DNA from: JAWXBM01 sp964470455
Lineage (GTDB): Bacteria > Pseudomonadota > Gammaproteobacteria > Xanthomonadales > SZUA-36
Assembly (NCBI GenBank): GCA_964470455.1
Contig: CAYYCX010000071.1
Span: forward strand, 1-21,803
Length of the DNA: 21,803 nt
Direction: 5' to 3'
The notes under the pieces are model-generated. The model was not told the origin of the DNA and did not search any database. It was given only the letters and a program-made list of their open reading frames with translations. Every line of letters begins with the position of its first letter. Position 1 is the stretch's first letter. Both the position numbers and the translations under genes were made by a program. Positions 15,997 through 21,803 of this stretch are shown in pieces.

Positions 15997-17111
15997 GGCT
16001 GCGGCTCCAGGGTGACCTTGCTCCTGATCTCAAAAACTTCCAGGCCGCTGGTGGAATCCAGGCGGGTGGAACCCTGGAACGCGGCGGCATCAAACATGTC
16101 AGAGCGGTTTACCAGTTCGATAAGTTGCTGCGCATTGCCTGATTTGCCCTGCATGATGACCGAATCACTGCCAACCACCAGGCGGTCGAGATAGGTGCCG
16201 TCGGGTAAGGTACGAGTGACTTCCGCCAGTACTTCAATGGCCAGGGGCGACTGTCCGCGCCGGCGTGTGAGAAAGCTCGCGGCCTCGCTGGTGTCCGCCA
16301 CCTGCTCCTTCAGGCGTTGCACACGGCGGGCTTCGTCCTGCACATCGGCAATGGCTTCTTCCAGCTTGCCCACGCGATCAGCCCGTGCACTCAGGGACTG
16401 GGCCATCACCACCACCAACAATACCGCCACGGCCCCCGCCAGCGCATAGTTGAGGCGCGTGCGCGGATGCATGACCTTGTGCCGCTGTTCCGCCGGCAAC
16501 AGGTTCACACCAACACTGTGGCCATCGCGCACGACATCGATGCCCGCAGGAGCAAGCCCTCTCGCCGCAAGTTTTTCCAGCAACGGGTCGACCACGCGAC
16601 GCGGCGCCACGAGCATTTCCAGCCGTATTTCCCCGGACTCGCCCGTGGATGGCAGCATGCGCCAGTCGAAATAGACTTCGGCGGCCCGAAACGGCGTCTG
16701 CCGATCCATTTCAAAAGACAGCACGCTTTGCAGGTTGGCTTCGGTGGCAGCGGGCAGCTTCAATTCCTTGCGCAGCACCCGGTTGTGGTCCAGCAACAGA
16801 TATTTGGGCAATTCGTTCAGGTCATCTTTTGCAAACAGGGGCTTGAGCTGTTCCTGAACCAGCACGGGGTCCTGGTCCAGAGAAAGACTCTCCAGCGCAC
16901 TGATTGCCTGCTCGTTGCAGATACCGATGTGCAGTTCCGAATCGGTGAACTGCATGCTGAGGCGCCGCGTTGCCAGCCTTAGCCTGTCCTGCCAGGCTTC
17001 CGGCAACAGCTGCCTGAGCTCGCCCCACCACCAGGAAAAGAATTCTCCCACGGGGCCATTCCGGATTCGCGCCTGCCAGTACTGGACTTTATTTTTTATC
17101 GTTATAGCCAT
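15993..17111 (-). CDS. gspL: Type II secretion inner-membrane protein GspL (PilM/PilN-like)
   Basis: GspL recruits the GspE ATPase to the membrane. This 372-residue form has a cytoplasmic actin-like domain carrying the conserved FEMDRQTPF (133-141) and APRRVVDPLLEKLAARGL, a single membrane helix (about 221-239), a coiled-coil helix (245-275) and a PilN-like periplasmic ferredoxin-fold domain (LAEVTRTLPDGTYLDRLVV onward). The chosen start is ATG 17111 (MAITIKNK), 7 bases after the gspK stop; a longer frame to 17180 would run 62 bases into gspK and adds residues without family resemblance. The Shine-Dalgarno is poor, consistent with translational coupling. It overlaps gspM by 4 bases. Confidence 0.9.
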   Translation of the reverse strand: MAITIKNKVQYWQARIRNGPVGEFFSWWWGELRQLLPEAWQDRLRLATRRLSMQFTDSELHIGICNEQAISALESLSLDQDPVLVQEQLKPLFAKDDLNELPKYLLLDHNRVLRKELKLPAATEANLQSVLSFEMDRQTPFRAAEVYFDWRMLPSTGESGEIRLEMLVAPRRVVDPLLEKLAARGLAPAGIDVVRDGHSVGVNLLPAEQRHKVMHPRTRLNYALAGAVAVLLVVVMAQSLSARADRVGKLEEAIADVQDEARRVQRLKEQVADTSEAASFLTRRRGQSPLAIEVLAEVTRTLPDGTYLDRLVVGSDSVIMQGKSGNAQQLIELVNRSDMFDAAAFQGSTRLDSTSGLEVFEIRSKVTLEPQP

Positions 17112-17118
17112 AGGGATA

Positions 17119-18012
17119 TCAGTGGTGGAATCCTTCACGCCAGCGCAGGATACGGAATGGCTGGCCATCCTCGTTGCCACCCAGACGAATGGTTGTTTCT
17201 ATCTGGTCCCATATGCCATTCGGCAAGGTCGCTTTGGCGACGATACTATACGTCAGGCCCCTGCCCTGTGCCATGGCGACCTGCCCTGACGGCAGGCTCA
17301 GGTTCAGGTCGTTCAATGATTCAAGTTCATGCCGTGCCTGCACAAATTCATCCGCCAGTTCCCGCGTCATGTCCGGCAGCGCCAGCAGCGCTTCGGCCGG
17401 CGCAAACGCCGGGTTGACCGTTCTGGAATCGGACCATACCGTCAGGCCTGGCTGGATTTGCTGGAACAGTTCCCAGGGCATGCCGATGACCTGGAGCAAT
17501 TCCTCGACCATGACAAAATTGCGGTTGCCAGGGCCAACCTGGTAACCCGCTGATTCATATTCCGGCAATTCAGCACCGTTGGGGCGCGTAAGTTCATCCA
17601 GGTCCTTCCAGTCCATCACCGCATCCGTCAACAGCGCAGCCTGCTCTTCTTCGAGGCCATTGGCGAAGAATAGTTGCCAGAGTTCGGCTTCAGATGCGGA
17701 ATTGAGGTTAAGTTTTCCCCGCTCGTCGGTAACCTGGATTTCCACCCGGGCATCATGGTACTGCACCAGGAATGGCCTTCCGTCCGGAATCAGCCGCAGG
17801 GTTTCATCCGGATCACGCAAGGAGAGCACCGCCATGTTCAAGCCGGCTTCAGCCGCCAGGCGGGCCTTGGTGCTCCACAGGATGGTGTGTGCCTCAAGGC
17901 TGTCCATGCGCGCCATGAGCGTAAAGGCGCTGGTTGTTATGGTGACCAGCAACAGGATCCACAACACGATTACCAGGGCCACGCCTTTCTGCACTGTCGG
18001 GCGGCCGGTCAA
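17119..18012 (-). CDS. gspK: Type II secretion minor pseudopilin GspK
   Basis: GspK caps the pseudopilus tip with GspI and GspJ. The 297-residue length and large alpha-helical insert (from about residue 100, NLNSASEAELWQLFFANGLEEEQ) are typical. The prepilin-peptidase site is KG^VALVIVLW after a 10-residue leader. Position +5 is Ile rather than Glu, the normal exception for GspK. The ERGKLNLNSASEAEL segment and helix-hairpin-helix-like ALLALPDMTRELADEFV are family features. The start is probably a TTG overlapping the gspJ stop (TTGA); AAGG lies about 12 bases upstream. A GTG six codons later would leave a leader of only four residues. Confidence 0.92.
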   Translation of the reverse strand: MTGRPTVQKGVALVIVLWILLLVTITTSAFTLMARMDSLEAHTILWSTKARLAAEAGLNMAVLSLRDPDETLRLIPDGRPFLVQYHDARVEIQVTDERGKLNLNSASEAELWQLFFANGLEEEQAALLTDAVMDWKDLDELTRPNGAELPEYESAGYQVGPGNRNFVMVEELLQVIGMPWELFQQIQPGLTVWSDSRTVNPAFAPAEALLALPDMTRELADEFVQARHELESLNDLNLSLPSGQVAMAQGRGLTYSIVAKATLPNGIWDQIETTIRLGGNEDGQPFRILRWREGFHH

Positions 18013-18728
18013 TTCTGTTGCCGCCTTTTTTCAATCAATTCGCGCACCGCGGACTGGTAGGAATCTTCTCCTTCCAGCGCACCATCAACAGCGGAAGCGT
18101 CGATTTTCACCGCCGCAACCAGCAAGGGCCAGTCCGTATAGGCCCCTTCCTCAAACTGGATATCCAGCGCCACAGCCACAGGCAATTGGGCAGTTTCCTC
18201 CCAGTCAGTCACCCAACCGGCAATTTCACCCTCTTCATCGCGTGCCAGGAAACTGAATTCGGCGGACGCGATGTGATCGATCAGAACGATGGGAGCGCGC
18301 TCATCCAGGCTGGCGTCTTCGAAACCCTGCAGTAATGCGTGGGATAGCACAAGCTCCAGCCCGTCATCGCCATCGATAATGTTCAGCTCCTGCACCTGCG
18401 GACCTCCGAAACCCAGGTAACCGGGCATGGGGCCGACGAAACGGATGGAATCCGGCCTGCCGGCAAACACCTCCGTGATTGGCGGCTCACCCAGTGCGGA
18501 AGCAGTATCCTCCTGCTGGTTGAATCCCAGCGGAAGCGCCTGGTTGATCTGTTTGCGGACAAACTGGTGAGCCATGCGTAAACGGCCACTTTCTTCCAGG
18601 ATCTTCTGGCCGCGGTCGGTCGTGCGCGTGGCAGCCTGCAACCCCCCGTAGGTGAGCGCCAGCAGGATGCTCAACAGCGTCACCGCGAGCAGCAGCTCAA
18701 CCAGCGTAAAGCCCGAAGCGCGTCTCAT
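18009..18728 (-). CDS. gspJ: Type II secretion minor pseudopilin GspJ
   Basis: This 239-residue tip pseudopilin has a short leader (MRRASG) cut before FTLVELLLAVTLLSILLAL, with Glu at +5. The body contains the expected long first helix followed by an extended beta domain; the acidic C-terminal half is rich in Asp/Glu, as in Ca-binding minor pseudopilins. ATG 18728 overlaps the gspI stop (ATGA), and its stop overlaps the gspK start. It works with GspI and GspK to initiate pseudopilus assembly. Confidence 0.93.
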   Translation of the reverse strand: MRRASGFTLVELLLAVTLLSILLALTYGGLQAATRTTDRGQKILEESGRLRMAHQFVRKQINQALPLGFNQQEDTASALGEPPITEVFAGRPDSIRFVGPMPGYLGFGGPQVQELNIIDGDDGLELVLSHALLQGFEDASLDERAPIVLIDHIASAEFSFLARDEEGEIAGWVTDWEETAQLPVAVALDIQFEEGAYTDWPLLVAAVKIDASAVDGALEGEDSYQSAVRELIEKRRQQN

Positions 18729-19192
18729 ATGTCGAAGCCTCCGGCATCCGGGCGCATGGCCTTCACCGTACTGAAAACCTGTGACCGTTCACGCTGGCCC
18801 TCGCCCCAGCTGACAATGCATTCCACTTCCAGCAGATCAATCCCGGTAATTTCCATCAGGTCCATGCTGCGCTGATTGTCTGATCCGCCCTGGAATGGAA
18901 ATACATCGATCTGCCAGCGATAAACTCCCTCCTCGCCCTCGAAACTCGCGCCGGCACGAAGCGGAATGTCCAGGCCCACCTGGTCCATCACTGACTGTGC
19001 AATGAGGCTGGCCTCGGTCTGTTCCTTGGCGCGCGCCGTATTGCGGATGGCGCCGGTCAGAATCTCCAGCGTTACGGCGAAGCTCAGCGCGAAGACGAGA
19101 AAAGCCAACAGCACTTCGAGCAAGGTAAACCCTCGCTGCGCACGGGCCGGCGTTGCTGCATGTTTCGAAGGGAAAGGCACTTCAATCTTCAT
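18725..19192 (-). CDS. gspI: Type II secretion minor pseudopilin GspI
   Basis: This 155-residue minor pseudopilin has a 21-residue leader ending in ARAQRG, cleaved before FTLLEVLLAFLVFALSFAV, with Glu at +5. The FTLLEVLLAFLVFAL core followed by LEILTGAIRN is the GspI signature. It forms the tip heterotrimer with J and K. The frame overlaps gspH by 11 bases and gspJ by 4 bases. Confidence 0.92.
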   Translation of the reverse strand: MKIEVPFPSKHAATPARAQRGFTLLEVLLAFLVFALSFAVTLEILTGAIRNTARAKEQTEASLIAQSVMDQVGLDIPLRAGASFEGEEGVYRWQIDVFPFQGGSDNQRSMDLMEITGIDLLEVECIVSWGEGQRERSQVFSTVKAMRPDAGGFDI

Positions 19193-19679
19193 CCCGGTGT
19201 ATGGATGCCTCGCCCGTCAGCCAGGCAACATCGACGCGGTATACGCGCCCGTTGGCATCCAGTTCAACATAGCCGCCGGTCGATCCACCATCCGGATAAA
19301 ACCGGATGCCGCCGACGTTCTCTGAAGTGAGTTCAGAGCGGGCGGTGGTCAACGCAATGGTCATGCCTTCAGGCAAAACCACCGGTTCGCGTTTTGGGGC
19401 CAGGTAGGACTGGTTTTCAGTATCAACCAGGAATACCTGCTCCTCCTTGTCAAGAATGGCGCGGGTTCGCGTATACCGCAGCGAGGCTGCCAGTTTGTTC
19501 GCCGCACTGCGCATTTCCGCGCCCGAAATATTGCGGGAAATCGACGTGGCCACCAGGCCCAGAACCAGTGCTGCAATCACCATGACCACGAGCAACTCGA
19601 CCAGGGTAAACCCAGCGGCCGCCGTTCGAGGCCGGCCATCGGAACCTGCAAGGCCCGGATTGGAGAGAATGATTTTCAA
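19182..19679 (-). CDS. gspH: Type II secretion minor pseudopilin GspH
   Basis: GspH sits just below the pseudopilus tip. The conserved AAAG^FTLVELLVVMVIAALVLGL gives the peptidase site with Glu at +5. The body shows SAANKLAASLRYTRTRAI, the GspH helix motif, and RFYPDGGSTGGYVEL, the typical glycine-rich strand near the C terminus. The start is uncertain: TTG 19679 gives a 23-residue leader and 165 residues in total, just downstream of the gspG stop, while ATG 19778 would overlap gspG by 53 bases and give a leader of about 56. No strong Shine-Dalgarno supports either. Confidence 0.88.
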   Translation of the reverse strand: MKIILSNPGLAGSDGRPRTAAAGFTLVELLVVMVIAALVLGLVATSISRNISGAEMRSAANKLAASLRYTRTRAILDKEEQVFLVDTENQSYLAPKREPVVLPEGMTIALTTARSELTSENVGGIRFYPDGGSTGGYVELDANGRVYRVDVAWLTGEASIHRDED

Positions 19680-19725
19680 GGGACTGAGTGGCTGCTGGAA
19701 CCGCGACCCGTCGCCGGAAGTACGC

Positions 19726-20163
19726 TTACTCCCAGCTGGTGATGTCAGCGTTCTTGCCTTCGCCGCCCGGCTGCCCATCCGCACCCAGTGAAAAGATATC
19801 GAATTCCCCGTGTTCGCCCGGCATACGGAATTCATAATCACGACCCCACGGGTCCTTCAGGCTGGACTCCTTGACATAAGGGCCGTTCCAACCCGGATCA
19901 CTTCCTTCGGTAACCAGCTGCGACAGTGATTCAGGCGTTGCTCCGGTATCCAGGTAATAGCTTTCCACCGCCATGGCCAAACGGCTGACCTGCGATGCCG
20001 CAGCCTTGACTTTTGCACCCTCGGCCTTGCCGATGATTCCGGGCAGGACCAGGCCGCCAATCAAAGCCAGGATAACCAGCACCAGCAGCAATTCCACCAG
20101 GGTGAAGCCGCCCTGTGGAAAAGCACCCCGTCTTGCAGGCTTGACAATTTTCATCTTGTACAT
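19726..20163 (-). CDS. gspG: Type II secretion major pseudopilin GspG
   Basis: This 145-residue protein is the main subunit of the pseudopilus piston. A 19-residue leader ends QGG^FTLVELLLVLVILALIG, with Glu at +5. The mature part has the GspG-specific C terminus: DPWGRDYEFRMPG, then FDIFSLGADGQPGG and ITSW, containing the Ca-binding loop characteristic of major pseudopilins. ATG 20163 is preferred because GGAG lies 9 bases upstream; a TTG at 20178 lacks such support. It is separated from gspF by 87 bases containing a hairpin, unlike the overlapping genes downstream. Confidence 0.95.
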   Translation of the reverse strand: MYKMKIVKPARRGAFPQGGFTLVELLLVLVILALIGGLVLPGIIGKAEGAKVKAAASQVSRLAMAVESYYLDTGATPESLSQLVTEGSDPGWNGPYVKESSLKDPWGRDYEFRMPGEHGEFDIFSLGADGQPGGEGKNADITSWE

Positions 20164-20201
20164 GATTCCAGTCTCCAAAAAATCCTATCTTCCCAAATCC
20201 G

Positions 20202-20219
20202 CAGCGCTCCAGCGCGCTG
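20202..20219 (-). promoter_or_regulatory. Hairpin between gspF and gspG
   Basis: A 6-base perfect stem (CAGCGC / GCGCTG, 6-base loop) sits in the 87-base gap between gspF and gspG. On the minus strand a T-run occurs about 20 bases later, too far for a standard terminator. It could stabilise or terminate part of the transcript, or mark a processing site that allows higher gspG output. Confidence 0.35.
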
Positions 20220-20250
20220 TCTCCGTCCCCATGAGTAAAACGGACTGCCA

Positions 20251-21465
20251 TCAGCCAACCAGGTCGTTGATACTGAGAATCGCCACCAGTACCGATAAAA
20301 CGATTGTGCCGATCATGGCTGCCAGCAACATGGTAACAACCGGAGTAAAAATGGCCAGCAGCCGGTCTATCGTATTCTTCACTTCCTTGTCGTAGGTATC
20401 CGCCACCTTCATCAGCATTCCATCAAGCTGCCCGGTTTCTTCACCGACGCTGATCATCTGCAGAGCCAGCCTGGGATATCGCCCGCCCTTGGCGAGGTTC
20501 CGCGCCAATCCGCCACCGGTTTTGACTTCGCGGGTGGCATCGGTCACATCCTTGCGCAGCACCGTGTTGCTTATGACATTGCGGGCAATGGAAAGTGCCG
20601 ACAGCAAGGGCACGCCGTTGGTCAGCAGGGTTCCGAGGGTGCGCGACAGCCTTGCCGTTTCGAGTTTGGCGACCAGGTCGCCTACCCACTTCATGCCCAG
20701 CACGCGCCCATCCCAGCCAAAGCGCTTTTCCTCATCGGCCAGCATGCGACGGAATCGCACCACGACAAAAACCGTTACCGCGATCATCAGCCACCAGAAA
20801 TTCTGCAGGATGGAACCGACCCCCAGCACGATCTTGGTGATGGTAGGCAGGTCGCCGCCCAGTTCCTCAAAGATGGGGGTGAATTGCGGAATGACGTATA
20901 CCAGCAACAGGATCAATGACCCTGCGGCCAGGAACAGCAGCAGGACCGGATAGATCAACGCGGAAATGACACTGTCCTTGAGTTCCTTGGAGCGCTCCAT
21001 GTAGTCCGCCAGGCGGCTCAGCGTTGCATCCAGGGTGCCGCCGATTTCACCGGCGCGAACCATGTTGATGTACAGGCGGCTGAACGCTCCGTGCTGCTTT
21101 TCCAGGGCATCGGACAGGGTCCCGCCTTCTCGCACATGGTCACGGATTTCAGCGACGGTGCGCTGGATCTTGGAAGAATCGGCCAGCTCCATCAGAACCG
21201 CGAGCGACCTGTCCAGCGGTAAACCGGCACCCAGCAGGGTAGCCAGCTGCTCGGTAAACTCGCCCACTTCACGGCTGTTCATGCCGCGCCCGCCCAGGCT
21301 GAGATTCTTCAGGCCAAATCCACCCGCACCTGCTTCCTGCGCCTGCAACGGCAGGTTGCCGGCTTCCTGCAATTTCAGGATGACCATGTCCAGGCTGGCT
21401 GCCTCCATGGTGCCGGATACCGTTTCGCCCGCGGGAGAAACAGCCTTGTATTCAAACATCGGCAT
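20251..21465 (-). CDS. gspF: Type II secretion platform protein GspF
   Basis: GspF is the polytopic inner-membrane platform that couples GspE to pseudopilus extension. The 404-residue length is standard. It has two T2SSF repeats: GEFTEQLATLLGAGLPLDRSL in the first and LARTL-like ARLSRTLGTLLTNGVPLLSAL in the second, each followed by EIGGTLD or EETGQLDGML. Three hydrophobic segments are visible (around 168-195, 218-238 and 370-398). The start ATG 21465 shares one base with the gspE stop; a second in-frame ATG lies two codons later. Confidence 0.96.
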   Translation of the reverse strand: MPMFEYKAVSPAGETVSGTMEAASLDMVILKLQEAGNLPLQAQEAGAGGFGLKNLSLGGRGMNSREVGEFTEQLATLLGAGLPLDRSLAVLMELADSSKIQRTVAEIRDHVREGGTLSDALEKQHGAFSRLYINMVRAGEIGGTLDATLSRLADYMERSKELKDSVISALIYPVLLLFLAAGSLILLLVYVIPQFTPIFEELGGDLPTITKIVLGVGSILQNFWWLMIAVTVFVVVRFRRMLADEEKRFGWDGRVLGMKWVGDLVAKLETARLSRTLGTLLTNGVPLLSALSIARNVISNTVLRKDVTDATREVKTGGGLARNLAKGGRYPRLALQMISVGEETGQLDGMLMKVADTYDKEVKNTIDRLLAIFTPVVTMLLAAMIGTIVLSVLVAILSINDLVG

Positions 21466-21803
21466 CAGCTTTCCTGCGTAACGCGCAAGACTTCATCCAG
21501 CGTGGTCAAACCGCTCAGGCATTTTTCCAGCCCGTCCTGGTACATGGTGCGCATGCCCTCAGCGATGGCCAGGTCCTGGATCTCACCCGAGGTGGCGTGG
21601 TTCATCACCAGGCGCCGGATGGGGTCGGTCATCAGCAAAAGTTCAAGGATGGTGGTTCGCCCGCGGTATCCATTCGGGTTTTCCTCGGTGGGAACCGGGC
21701 GATAGAGTATGTATCGTTCGCGCTCCTCTCCGCCCAGCCTGGTCAGGCCGATTTCCCGGGCGACCTCCGGCAGCAATTCATAGGCCTCGCGGCTTGTCTT
21801 GTC
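21465..21803 (-). CDS. gspE: Type II secretion ATPase GspE, C-terminal part (5' end beyond window)
   Basis: Only the last 112 residues of the cytoplasmic AAA+-like ATPase that powers the system are present; Walker motifs lie outside. The GYRGRTTILELLLMTDPIRRLV segment and EGMRTMYQDGLEKCLSGLTTLDEVLRVTQ are the standard end of GspE. The second CxxC of the zinc-binding C-terminal metal motif, normally just before GYRGR (LYRPVGCxxC pattern), is replaced by LYRPVPTEENPNGYRGR. The first pair would fall just beyond the window edge and cannot be assessed. First gene of the visible operon on this strand. Confidence 0.93.
   Translation of the reverse strand, partial: DKTSREAYELLPEVAREIGLTRLGGEERERYILYRPVPTEENPNGYRGRTTILELLLMTDPIRRLVMNHATSGEIQDLAIAEGMRTMYQDGLEKCLSGLTTLDEVLRVTQES

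Overview
The window looks like chromosomal DNA of a moderately GC-rich Gammaproteobacterium. The best clue is the type II secretion (T2SS) operon, whose order E-F-G-H-I-J-K-L-M-N-D, with a lipoprotein-type secretin and an XpsN-like HR-domain protein, matches the Xanthomonas xps layout. A Xanthomonadales or Chromatiales relative is therefore likely, but no species can be named from sequence alone. I see no tRNA, rRNA, CRISPR array, insertion sequence or phage gene, and no gene-free stretch exceeds 300 bases.

Left end (1-2787): glyA (serine hydroxymethyltransferase, minus strand, 3' end outside the window) diverges from ettA (ABC-F translation factor, plus strand) across a 256-base gap with a candidate promoter in each direction. 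A perfect 14-base palindrome fills most of the spacer of the ettA promoter.

Polysaccharide region (2848-8634, minus): six tightly packed genes transcribed right to left: wzm permease, wzt ATPase with a C-terminal polymer-binding domain, a GT2 glycosyltransferase, a SAM methyltransferase with a C-terminal coiled coil and amphipathic tail, a second GT2 enzyme, and an atypical SDR. The set fits assembly and ABC-dependent export of an O-antigen-like glycan. The methyltransferase could modify the chain end that Wzt recognises.

Middle (8708-12257, minus): a periplasmic parvulin-like protein, a strong hairpin terminator, a 575-residue secreted protein of unknown function, and a small lipoprotein. 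The secreted protein has a signal peptide, a Ca-loop-like motif and a proline-rich linker. It lies close to the T2SS genes and is a reasonable candidate substrate.

Right end (12328-21803, minus): gspE (5' part outside the window), F, G, H, I, J, K, L, M, N and D, mostly joined by 1-11 base overlaps. They encode the assembly ATPase, platform, pseudopilins, inner-membrane assembly proteins and outer-membrane secretin. Points of interest: the second Cys pair of the GspE zinc motif is absent, the secretin has a lipobox, and a hairpin lies between gspF and gspG. No wholly new system is evident. The most unusual items are the methyltransferase/Wzt pair, the secreted protein beside the T2SS, and several enzymes lacking hallmark residues.
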